Assembly: GCA_023525975.1 (NCBI GenBank)
Contig: CM042046.1
Coordinates: 39,587,501 to 39,651,500 of the forward strand
DNA length: 64,000 nucleotides
Reading direction: 5' to 3'
Source: Smallanthus sonchifolius
Lineage: Eukaryota > Streptophyta > Magnoliopsida > Asterales > Asteraceae
Part shown: in pieces, positions 20,446-28,864 of the stretch
Layout of the letters: every line of letters begins with the position of its first letter
Position numbering within the stretch: position 1 is the stretch's first letter
Notes under the pieces: model-generated
The model's database searches: none
Told to the model about the DNA's origin: nothing
Seen by the model: the letters and a program-made list of their open reading frames with translations, nothing else
Made by a program: the position numbers and the translations under genes

Positions 20446-23325
20446 TCAAGCAGCTGGTCCTTCAGTTGTCCTAGGGATGAAAGGTTTTACATGTAGAGAC
20501 ACAACCCTTTGATAGGCTTTGGCATCAGCTTCATCTTCATCACTATATGCCTGAATGTGATTCTGGAATAGCACCTCCAGATCTTCAGGTTGAAATTTCA
20601 GCAGCTCCATGGGCTCAAAGATGATGATGTCTTCCTTGCCCTTACACTCGATCACTGCACTGCCAATGACTGGGTTATAGAACCACTTTCTGAAAGTTTG
20701 TAGCTGGACAGGTACAGATTTTGGAATGGTGATAGTCTTGTGGGTTTGGGCAGGCTTGTATCTCAAGAACACATAAGGCTTATTGGTTTTAGGGTGAAAC
20801 CTTGTCTTTGATATCTTCTTCTGAGTTTTCCTTGGCTTCATCCCTTTGAAATCATTATTGACTTGAGAGTGCAGAAACTTCTCGAAGTCATAAGCCATCA
20901 TAACCTTCCCAGGGTTTTGAAGTGGAAGCTTGGCTAAATCCCTGAGGTCATAGAAAGGAAGTGTCTGGAAGTCAGTCATATTTTTGAAGTGCTGAACTCC
21001 CCCTCTATATCTTCTAATGATAAAGAGCTTCCTTTCTGCATCATATTTCCAGCCAATTGGGGGCCTCTTTAGCTCCTGATGCTCAGCTATCCATTCATAT
21101 GTTTTAGGAGACTCTTCCTGAATGATTTTTCTGAACCAAGATTTTCTTGAAGTTGGAGGTTCAGGTGCAACAGACGGTGGATCTTGTGCTGGAATAGACT
21201 CAGAGGCTGTAGTGGTTGGTTCAGGAGTGACTTTCTTGATGAGATTAACCAGAACCTCTTCTTCATCTTTTTCTTCATCAGACAAGGTTTGAATTTCTTC
21301 TCCTTCTTCGGTGAAGTATCTTGTTCTTTCAGTCTCCTTTTCCTCTGTAGTCAGAATTTCTGGGTAAAGATCGTTATACCCAAAGTTTTCAATTTCATTC
21401 AAGAGGGCATTCAGCTCGTCATCAGATGGGATGTCTTCTTCATCTAGTATAACAGTCTCTATTTCTGTTGACGTCCCTTTTCCTTTCTTCCTAGCATCTC
21501 TTCTCTCACTTGCTGAGGGAAGGTCTAGTTCTGGTCCTTCAACCTTAACTTCAACTGCCTCCTTTGTCTTTTCAGCATGCCCGGTAAAGATGGTCATTGT
21601 AGACTCTGGATCAGTGATGATGGCAGGAGACAAAGGTTCAACCACAGATGTGATCTCCCCCAGAGCCATTGAAGTGGTTGCTTGTTGTTGCACAGGCTTA
21701 TCAATAGAAGCTTTAAGCTGTTTCACTGCTTCAGCTAAAACCTTGAAGTCTTCATTTTGTTTTGAGATAAAATTCTGTTGTTCTTCAAGTTGGGTTTGTT
21801 GAATGTCAATCTGTGTATGTAGACCCCCAACTTCCAGCTTTAAGTCTTTTACTTCTTCCTGGACATCATGCAGGTTAGATTTCAGACCTTCAATCTCTTC
21901 ATCTTTCTTTTGAAGCTGATCCTGCATCCTTTTTAGTTCAAGGCTTAATGTTTTAACTCTGGGAACAGGGGAGGTTGAATTATGAGATGGTGATGTGGGA
22001 GAAGTATGGATGGGTGATTGTTGTGGAGATGGTTGTGGAGTGGTAGCAGCATGAATGGGTGAATGAATAGGAGTTAGGTTTTCAGGAATGTCATCTAAGG
22101 ACTCTGAGGAGGTGCTTAAAGGCTCCAGTCCAGTCTTAATCTTCTTAGCCAGTGGTTCTTCTAGCTCATAGTCAGATTCAGACTCAGCTTGTCTCTTAGA
22201 AGATGATGCTGGAGGTTCAGTGTGATCTTCAGTTTCAGTTTCATAATCTGAGACGTCATACTTGGTGCCATAAATGCCTTCATCCAAGGTGTCTTCTGAA
22301 TCAGCTTCTGCCTCAACATGTTCTTCCTGAATAATTGGTTCAGAATTCTCCAACACTTGATCTATCATAGGAGCTTCAAAGATAAGATCTTCTTCATTTA
22401 GTCCCATTTCCTGTTGTACATTCTCCTGAATTTCTACTTCAACATTTTGATTTTCAGCCTCTTGGTTTTCTTGCTCATTATGAGGTTCTTCTTCTTCTGC
22501 TGATGATGATGAAGATTCAACAGGTAGTTCTGGATCAACATCAGGTATGGCTTCTTCTTCTTCTCCCAGAATGTGTCCAAATAAAGGAACATTGGCAATG
22601 ACTCGGTTTGTTCTTGAACTGGAGCTTTTCATGTAGCTCAGAGTCTTTGCATTCATATGATCAAGAATCAGGAGAGGACCATCTTGTTGAAGATCTGGGT
22701 GGAGATGATTGATGACCATCTGTAAGAACCTTGGATATGCAAGAAATTTGTCTTTGACTCTCCCAGTTAGGTTCTCAATCAGTTGTCCGAACACTAGACC
22801 AGAGAAGTTGTACTCCCTTCCCTTGACTAAGCCAAGAATGGCCGAAGCTATCAAAGCATTTGCTGAGTCAAATCCTCCTTTTCTAATAGAGATGCAATGA
22901 ATAAAAATATGCACGATGTATCTCCAGAGTGGAGGAAGAGCATTCTTGATGACTTGCCCTCCTATGAATTTATTTGGGTGACCCATTCTTCTGAAACATT
23001 CTCGAATGTAAAAACTTGGAAATTCAATTGGGGCTTCAGGGTTATCATTAAATTGTAGCACCTCTCTGATAGTAGCCTCAGAAAATAACACTTCTTGGTT
23101 GTGAACAGTGGCTCTAATGTGTCTTGTATTGTTAACGGAGACACTTGTAGCAGTAGCCCAGAACTGTCTTATAGTGGTCTCAAAAACTGGCAGATTGTTG
23201 TTTATGGCAAAGCTAATATTAGAATTGGCTAGGAAATTGAGAACTGGTGTGAACTCTGCATTCTTGGGGTCAGTGGCATTCAAGTAAGCACAGATATTGT
23301 GCTTCTTGGCAAATAAAAGATCCAT
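20446..23325 (-). CDS. Extra reading frame of the nested copia element (959 aa), function unknown
   Basis: The protein lies between pol and the 3' LTR, the position of env-like genes in SIRE elements. No signal peptide or membrane segment is visible. Residues about 1-240 form a conserved domain shared with the outer element's frame (LPPLWRY, CISIRKGG, NFSGLVF, YPRFLQMVIN). About 265-400 is acidic and Glu/Ser-rich, with a basic PLAKKIKTG near 400. About 425-465 is Pro/Ser/Thr-rich. About 465-565 is a predicted coiled coil with heptad Leu/Gln/Glu. A further acidic stretch follows (about 640-730). About 750-920 is a second conserved domain (PPIGWKYDAERKLFIIRR). The ATG at 23325 follows an acceptor-like TTTTCTTGCGCAG by two bases, suggesting expression from a spliced RNA. 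Related frames occur in copia elements of composites, as far as I recall. A DNA-binding or regulatory role is my inference. Confidence 0.85.
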   Translation of the reverse strand: MDLLFAKKHNICAYLNATDPKNAEFTPVLNFLANSNISFAINNNLPVFETTIRQFWATATSVSVNNTRHIRATVHNQEVLFSEATIREVLQFNDNPEAPIEFPSFYIRECFRRMGHPNKFIGGQVIKNALPPLWRYIVHIFIHCISIRKGGFDSANALIASAILGLVKGREYNFSGLVFGQLIENLTGRVKDKFLAYPRFLQMVINHLHPDLQQDGPLLILDHMNAKTLSYMKSSSSRTNRVIANVPLFGHILGEEEEAIPDVDPELPVESSSSSAEEEEPHNEQENQEAENQNVEVEIQENVQQEMGLNEEDLIFEAPMIDQVLENSEPIIQEEHVEAEADSEDTLDEGIYGTKYDVSDYETETEDHTEPPASSSKRQAESESDYELEEPLAKKIKTGLEPLSTSSESLDDIPENLTPIHSPIHAATTPQPSPQQSPIHTSPTSPSHNSTSPVPRVKTLSLELKRMQDQLQKKDEEIEGLKSNLHDVQEEVKDLKLEVGGLHTQIDIQQTQLEEQQNFISKQNEDFKVLAEAVKQLKASIDKPVQQQATTSMALGEITSVVEPLSPAIITDPESTMTIFTGHAEKTKEAVEVKVEGPELDLPSASERRDARKKGKGTSTEIETVILDEEDIPSDDELNALLNEIENFGYNDLYPEILTTEEKETERTRYFTEEGEEIQTLSDEEKDEEEVLVNLIKKVTPEPTTTASESIPAQDPPSVAPEPPTSRKSWFRKIIQEESPKTYEWIAEHQELKRPPIGWKYDAERKLFIIRRYRGGVQHFKNMTDFQTLPFYDLRDLAKLPLQNPGKVMMAYDFEKFLHSQVNNDFKGMKPRKTQKKISKTRFHPKTNKPYVFLRYKPAQTHKTITIPKSVPVQLQTFRKWFYNPVIGSAVIECKGKEDIIIFEPMELLKFQPEDLEVLFQNHIQAYSDEDEADAKAYQRVVSLHVKPFIPRTTEGPAA

Positions 23326-23327
23326 AT

Positions 23328-23999
23328 CTGCGCAAGAAAATCACAAAGGAAATTTCTTACATAAGTCTCAATACTTAGAAAAATTCTGAGAAAGACACTA
23401 TCGAAACTATAAGTTTCGAACGAAACTACTTATTTCCAACACTTAGAAAATATCAGAAAAAGGGACTATCGAAACTAAGTTTCGAGTGAAGAAACCATAT
23501 CGAAAGTACTAGTTTCGAGCACCAAGGGTATCGAAACTTCAGAGTTTCGAGCATCAGGGGTTATTGAAACTACAGAGTTTCGAGTGAAGACAGATCAAAA
23601 CCTAAAAACCTTTCAAATTCTTAAAATCCCTCTTTTACTTGAAACTACCTAGTTTCGATGGCAAACCCTTGAAAATATCAACAGACTCAAAAAGCACAGA
23701 AAACAAACGAAACTTATATGCAAACTCAAACTTAGAAATAAGAAACAAATGCAAAATAAAACAAAGAAAAAGGTTAATAAAGGCCTGAGAGTGTCGAAAC
23801 TCCTTCTTACCGATGAATCAACCTAAATCTGCAAAATTAAACACATAAAGAGTGAGATATTAACAAAGGTGATCTCAAAAACATGAAATGAACACCAGAC
23901 GACCTAGATTATGAAGAACTAGTCGTAAACGCTTGTGAAATCAAACCCAAGGGCCTGTTCATTCACATAAATCACTTTCAAAAACCCACAAACCATTAC
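23328..23999 (-). promoter_or_regulatory. Putative 5' UTR intron of the extra frame, containing TCGAAAC boxes
   Basis: In minus sense a donor CATCAG|GTAATGG lies at 24000/23999 and an acceptor TTTTCTTGCGCAG at 23328, two bases before the ATG. The interval is 672 bases. Positions 23398-23582 hold several TCGAAACTA / AGTTTCGAG half-boxes and palindromes of the same type as in the LTR. Splicing is predicted from sequence only. Confidence 0.6.
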
Positions 24000-24330
24000 C
24001 TGATGAAGAAGACGACGAGGGATTCAGATGAGAAACACTGAAATCGCAAGCTTAGACCGAGGGTTTGAGAGAATTTGTGTGTGAAAGCAAAGGTGTGAGA
24101 GAGTTTCGGGTGAGTGATGAAGACACGCCGCATGAATATGGATTATGAAGACATTTAATTTGAGTTTGTGAAAAGACTGAAATGGCCCTCTCGAAACTAC
24201 TAGTTTCGAGTGAGCGAGGAAGTTTCGAGTGGACAGGGTAGTTTCGAGGGACTTGGAAGTTTCGAGCAAATGTTTTAGGGGCAAACCTTTCAAGTATGAT
24301 CATAGTTTCGATAGGTAGGTCAAACTGGGT
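24000..24330 (-). promoter_or_regulatory. Putative internal promoter and 5' UTR for the extra frame
   Basis: In minus sense 24310-24186 holds five TCGAAAC boxes, including the palindrome CTCGAAACTAGTAGTTTCGA. These are followed by about 180 bases of CT-rich sequence resembling a plant 5' UTR (CACACCTTTGCTTTCACACAC), ending at the donor at 24000. A clear TATA box is not obvious; AAATTAAATG near 24160 is the best candidate. Confidence 0.5.
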
Positions 24331-24774
24331 CAAAGGCAAAAGACATAAACTCAAAAACTATGTACAATTTAAACAAGTTAATAAGGAAGATAAAGATATT
24401 TTTAATAACCAAAATAAGATATAAACACTTATCCTTGGAAAAGATCCAACGTGAGATCATGTCTGGTCAAACTCTTGAAACACTTCATTTTTGCACTCAG
24501 CTACTGTGAATCCCTGAAGATAGCCGATATGTGTGCAAGATAAACCCGAGCATTTGTTTATACAAAAATTTCATGTGATTAAAAGGTACCATTTAATGCA
24601 CGAAACACGGTGTACCCCACATATTGAAATAAAATGGTTTTGAAAGCCTATCAATCCTCAAGACATACCCACATTCATCTTATCATTTCTTGCAGGTTAA
24701 CCAGGGTACCATCTTGGTAAGTTGAATTCACCGCCAAAAGTAAAATAAAATCCAACAGGATGTAAGATGGGTGT

Positions 24775-24990
24775 AAAATGAAAAATATCCAAGTGGATAA
24801 AAAAAAGGTACGAACATTCTAGATCTTTGCGTAAGCAAAACAGAAGAAGTCGTAAAATTATCCAAGCGGATAGGAAAAAGTTGAACACCCGAGGTCTTTG
24901 CGTAAGCAAAACAGACGGGGTCAAATCATCCAAGTGGATGGGAAAAAGATGAACTCCCGAGATCTTTGCGTAAGCAAAACAGACGGGGTC
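24775..24990 (-). repeat. Tandem repeat with TTTGCGTAAGCAAA palindrome
   Basis: Three units of about 68-70 bases. Each contains ATCCAAG-GGAT-GGAAAAAG, then GA-CTCCCGAGATC and TTTGCGTAAGCAAAACAGA. The core TTTGCGTAAGCAAA is a near-perfect palindrome, so each unit can form a small hairpin. Its role is unknown. Confidence 0.85.
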
Positions 24991-25310
24991 ATCGGCGGTA
25001 ATTTTCGTTACTTTGACGGTCACCTGGTGCATGAATCAGAATCCAACACGTAAGCCTGTATCTGATTGAATCAGTTTTCTTAGCTTAAAATGGGTTAGAT
25101 GTTTCAAGAATGGGTTCAAACACACGTGTACGGTAGAGAATTAGGTTTTCACACTACTAGAGAGTTATAACCATATGTCGGGCCTACCGGCTATACCTCA
25201 GTAAGCACCATCGCTTGTGGTCCATTCCATGTTCAAGAAGTGTGATCAGACTCTATCATTTCTCACAAGGTCAGATCCGATTTTCCTGAAACAAACAAAA
25301 AGCAATAAAG

Positions 25311-25313
<3 letters not shown>

Positions 25314-25357
<44 letters not shown>
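25314..25357. repeat. Poly-T tract of about 44 bases
   Basis: Uninterrupted T run on the plus strand, poly-A in the element's sense. Slippage-prone, so the length may be inexact. Confidence 0.95.
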
Positions 25358-25360
<3 letters not shown>

Positions 25361-25401
25361 TTATACGAAGCAAAACTTTTACTTTCCGACATAACTATCT
25401 A

Positions 25402-25416
25402 ATTCTCCCCCAAAAG
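25402..25416 (-). other. Second polypurine-like tract just after pol
   Basis: In minus sense AACTTTTGGGGGAGAATT lies about 105 bases beyond the pol stop. Its core GGGGGAGAA matches the tract at 41659-41670, at the same place in the outer element. This is where a copia element without the extra module would have its 3' tract. Confidence 0.6.
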
Positions 25417-25521
25417 TTATGCTATCAAAAATAAAGAAGAAAATAACTGTACAAAGCAGAAAATCTTTTTGAAAATCTTCCCGATTAACAAGTTTAAACA
25501 GAAAAACAGTATGCACAAGGG

Positions 25522-28500
25522 TTATTGAAAGTTTATCATGCCGAGCATCTCCACCAGTTTCTCAAATCTGGCAGAATCGAAGGCCTTAGTGAAGATGTCA
25601 GCGGTCTGCTTGTCGGTTTTCACTTCAACGATCTTGATATGTTTCTTTTCGACACAATCGCGAATGAAATGGTGTTTGATCTCAATGTGCTTGGTTTTAG
25701 AGTGCTGAACGGGATTTTTGGTGATGTGAGGAACGGCGGTGTTGTCACACAAGATGGGGGTTTCATGAAAAGTGATCCCGTAATCAAGCATCTGGTGGTG
25801 GATCCATCTCACTTGAGAACAACAGAGGGCTGCAGCAATGTATTCAGCTTCGGCTGTGGATTGAGAAACGGTGGTTTGTTTCTTACATTGCCAGGAAATG
25901 AGACGGTTGCCAAGGAACTGACAACCCCCAGAAGTGGATTTTCGGTCTAAGTTGCATCCCCCGTAGTCTGAATCTGAATAGGCAACAAGGTCAAACAAAT
26001 TAGTTTTAGGATACCAAAGCCCAAGTTTTGGCTTGTGCTTTAAGTATCTTAAAATACGTTTAACAGCAATCAAATGAGAGAGTTTAGGATTAGCCTGAAA
26101 GCGTGCACACAAGCACACTGCAAACATGATGTCTGGTCTGCTGGCAGTGAGATACAGAAGAGATCCTATCATTGAGCGATAGAGGTGCTGATCCACGCTT
26201 TCACCATCCAAATCAGGAGATAGACAATGACGAACTTCCACGGGAGTCTTGTAAGGATGAGATTCAGTCATTTTGAACTTGGTCAGGATTTCTTTAACAT
26301 ACTTTTCTTGATGGATAAGGATTCCTGACTCAGACTGATCTACTTGTAAACCGAGAAAGAACTTCATTTCTCCCATGGAGCTCATCTCAAACTTAGATCG
26401 CATCACTTCCTCAAACTCCTTGCATAACCGAGGATTGGTGGATCCGAAAATGATATCATCCACGTAGATCTGCACCATAATAGTGTCCGCACCATCCTTA
26501 CGCTTGAACAAAGTTTGGTCAATTGCCCCTCGTGTGAAACCATTATCCAGCAGATGCGTAGATAACGTTTCATACCACGCACGAGGTGCTTGATGAAGAC
26601 CGTACAGTGCCTTGTCAAGTTTGTAAACTTTATCAGGATAGCTTGGATCAATGAAACCCGGTGGCTGCTTGACATAAACTTCTTCTTGAACCTTTCCATA
26701 CAGAAATGCACTTTTCACATCCATTTGATGAACCGTGAAGTCCATGTAGGCTGCGTAGGCGAGAAACATTCTTATGGCTTCCAAGCGAGCCACTGGTGCA
26801 AAGACATCCTCAAAATCAATTCCCTCTTCTTGATAAAACCCCTGAACCACCAAGCGGGCTTTGTTACGAATTACAATTCCACCTTCATCCTTCTTGTTAC
26901 GAAATACCCAACGAGTGCCGATTGGGACTTTGTTCTTCGGAAGATCTACAAGATTCCACACATGTAACTTGCTGAACTGCTGCAGTTCTTCTTGCATGGC
27001 CTCTACCCAACTGTTCTCGAGCAAAGCAGCTTTAATATTTTTGGGTTCGATTTGAGATATGAAACAGGTGAAAAGACCATCATTTATTGCTTCTATGGCA
27101 CTTCTTGTTTGTACTCCCACATTGAGTGGACCAATGATATTTTCTGTGGGATGATTCTTGTGAACTCTCAACTGTGGAATCTCATCTTCTTCTACAAGTT
27201 CATCCAGATTGGTAAAGTTGTGATCAGGAATAACGGCTTCTTCATTACTTGAGCTGTCAACAGAAGATTGTGGAGCAACATCCACTATTGGAGGAGTTTC
27301 TTCCTCAACAATTTCATTTGTTGCTACAGAATCTGAAGAATCTGGAGTGGATGATGAAGAGGAGCTTGAAGCAGAAGCAGAAGCAGTACCTAAGAAATTT
27401 ACAGGCAAAAGAGGATTAGCTGAAACAGATATATTAGTAACATCAGGAAGATTAAAAGATTTAAACAATGAGTCGACATCAAAAAGCCAATCAGGACCGT
27501 CCCCAGCGTCCGTATGATTGCTTTCATGCCAATTGACATCAATGGACTCCAGCACAATCCTTCGTCTCTTGTTGTAAACACGAAAAGCTCTTTGGTTAGA
27601 CGAATATCCCACAAAATAACATTCATCTGCTTTGGCTTCAAACTTGTTCAGCTGATCAGAAGTATTCAGCATTGTGCAAACACATCCAAATTTCCTGAAG
27701 AAGTCAATAACAGGCTTGCGCTTGTACATGATTTCATAAGGAGTCTTGTTACAGCTTTTGGTTATGAGAACTCTATTTTGTACGAAACATGCGGTATTGA
27801 CTGCTTCGGCCCAGAACGTGACAGGAAGTTTAGAATCGACGATCATAGTTCTTGCAGCTTCAATCAACGTGCGGTTTCTTCTTTCAGCTACACCATTTTG
27901 TTGAGGAGTACGTGGTGCACTGAATTGCCGAGCAATACCCTTACTTTCACAAAAAGAATCGAGAGTGACATTCTTGAATTCTGTTCCATGATCGCTGCGG
28001 ATAATCTTCACATTTAGATTGAACAAATTCTCGATTTGAAGCAAGTGAATCTTCAGAATCTCTGGTGTCTCTTCTTTCTTTGCCAGGAAGAATACCCAAG
28101 TAAATCGTGAGAAGTCATCGGTTACCACCAAACAGTATGATTTCCTTCCATGACTCATGACACTGACAGGACCGAAAAGATCCATGTGAAGCAATTGAAG
28201 GGGAGAGTCAATGGAATTTGTGGTTTTGGGTTTGTGAGATGATTTGTGCTGTTTGCCTTTGGAGCAGGAGAGACAATGTTCTACTGGTGAGAAGTCTTTC
28301 AGAGGCAAACCGGTGACAAGGTTTCCTCGAACAAGGCGATTCATTGTCTTGAAATTAACGTGTCCTAATCTCTTGTGCCAGAGAAAAGATTCATCTTCTG
28401 AAGCTTTGGAAAGAAAACAGGATTCGATTCCTGATGGATTGTTCATATCCAGACTGTAAGTGTTGTATCTTCGAGGAGCTCGCATAAGAATGAGTTCTTC

Positions 28501-28818
28501 TGGAATTACTACACCAGGCTTCAAAATCAGACATTCTTTTGAGTTGAACAAGGCACTAAAGTCTTTATCACAGATCTGAGAGACGCTCATCAGATTGTAC
28601 TTTAGCTGTGGAACGAAGTTGACATTTTCCAAACTATTTACACCATTCGACACAGTTCCTTGACCTTCAATCTTTCCTCCTCTTGGATTTCCAGCAAAAG
28701 CTACATAATCTCCATCCTCTTGATGATAATCTTGCAGCAGATTGAATTGACCAGTCATGTGCCTTGAACATCCACTATCTACATGCCAGATGTTGTCTCC
28801 GGTTCTTCTTGATTGACC
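25522..28818 (-). CDS. pol: Pol of the nested copia element: protease, integrase, reverse transcriptase, RNase H
   Basis: The frame is open from 28818, just after a TAG at 28821-28819, to the stop at 25522. The first Met is 28758, but the protease active site HVDSGCSRHM lies upstream of it in the same frame. Domains in order: protease; GAG-pre-integrase/zinc-binding region (HKRLGHVNFKTMNRLV ... CLSCSKGK); integrase core with the D, D, E motifs in LHMDLFGP, RSDHGTEF and PQQNGVAERRNRTLIEA; reverse transcriptase with intact YVDD in VQIYVDDIIFGS; RNase H (AYSDSDYGGC ... TAEAEYIAA). All catalytic residues expected are present. The order integrase before reverse transcriptase is diagnostic of copia. 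How pol is translated is unclear because gag stops 47 bases earlier in another frame. Confidence 0.95.
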   Translation of the reverse strand, partial: GQSRRTGDNIWHVDSGCSRHMTGQFNLLQDYHQEDGDYVAFAGNPRGGKIEGQGTVSNGVNSLENVNFVPQLKYNLMSVSQICDKDFSALFNSKECLILKPGVVIPEELILMRAPRRYNTYSLDMNNPSGIESCFLSKASEDESFLWHKRLGHVNFKTMNRLVRGNLVTGLPLKDFSPVEHCLSCSKGKQHKSSHKPKTTNSIDSPLQLLHMDLFGPVSVMSHGRKSYCLVVTDDFSRFTWVFFLAKKEETPEILKIHLLQIENLFNLNVKIIRSDHGTEFKNVTLDSFCESKGIARQFSAPRTPQQNGVAERRNRTLIEAARTMIVDSKLPVTFWAEAVNTACFVQNRVLITKSCNKTPYEIMYKRKPVIDFFRKFGCVCTMLNTSDQLNKFEAKADECYFVGYSSNQRAFRVYNKRRRIVLESIDVNWHESNHTDAGDGPDWLFDVDSLFKSFNLPDVTNISVSANPLLPVNFLGTASASASSSSSSSTPDSSDSVATNEIVEEETPPIVDVAPQSSVDSSSNEEAVIPDHNFTNLDELVEEDEIPQLRVHKNHPTENIIGPLNVGVQTRSAIEAINDGLFTCFISQIEPKNIKAALLENSWVEAMQEELQQFSKLHVWNLVDLPKNKVPIGTRWVFRNKKDEGGIVIRNKARLVVQGFYQEEGIDFEDVFAPVARLEAIRMFLAYAAYMDFTVHQMDVKSAFLYGKVQEEVYVKQPPGFIDPSYPDKVYKLDKALYGLHQAPRAWYETLSTHLLDNGFTRGAIDQTLFKRKDGADTIMVQIYVDDIIFGSTNPRLCKEFEEVMRSKFEMSSMGEMKFFLGLQVDQSESGILIHQEKYVKEILTKFKMTESHPYKTPVEVRHCLSPDLDGESVDQHLYRSMIGSLLYLTASRPDIMFAVCLCARFQANPKLSHLIAVKRILRYLKHKPKLGLWYPKTNLFDLVAYSDSDYGGCNLDRKSTSGGCQFLGNRLISWQCKKQTTVSQSTAEAEYIAAALCCSQVRWIHHQMLDYGITFHETPILCDNTAVPHITKNPVQHSKTKHIEIKHHFIRDCVEKKHIKIVEVKTDKQTADIFTKAFDSARFEKLVEMLGMINFQ

Positions 28819-28864
28819 CTATACACAACGAACCATTTATACATTTTGACCAAAATTGTTTCAA

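Larger units (their letters stand above)
24331..25521 (-). other. Spacer between pol and the internal promoter, nested copia
   Basis: About 1.2 kb without a credible gene. It contains a tandem repeat (24775-24990), a poly-T tract (25314-25357) and a purine tract (25402-25416), listed separately. Confidence 0.7.

Noticed and set aside
21431..21802. Plus-strand open frames opposite the extra reading frame and pol (for example 21431-21802, 27514-28017)
   Set aside because: They are antisense shadows of well-supported minus-strand coding regions with no motifs of their own.
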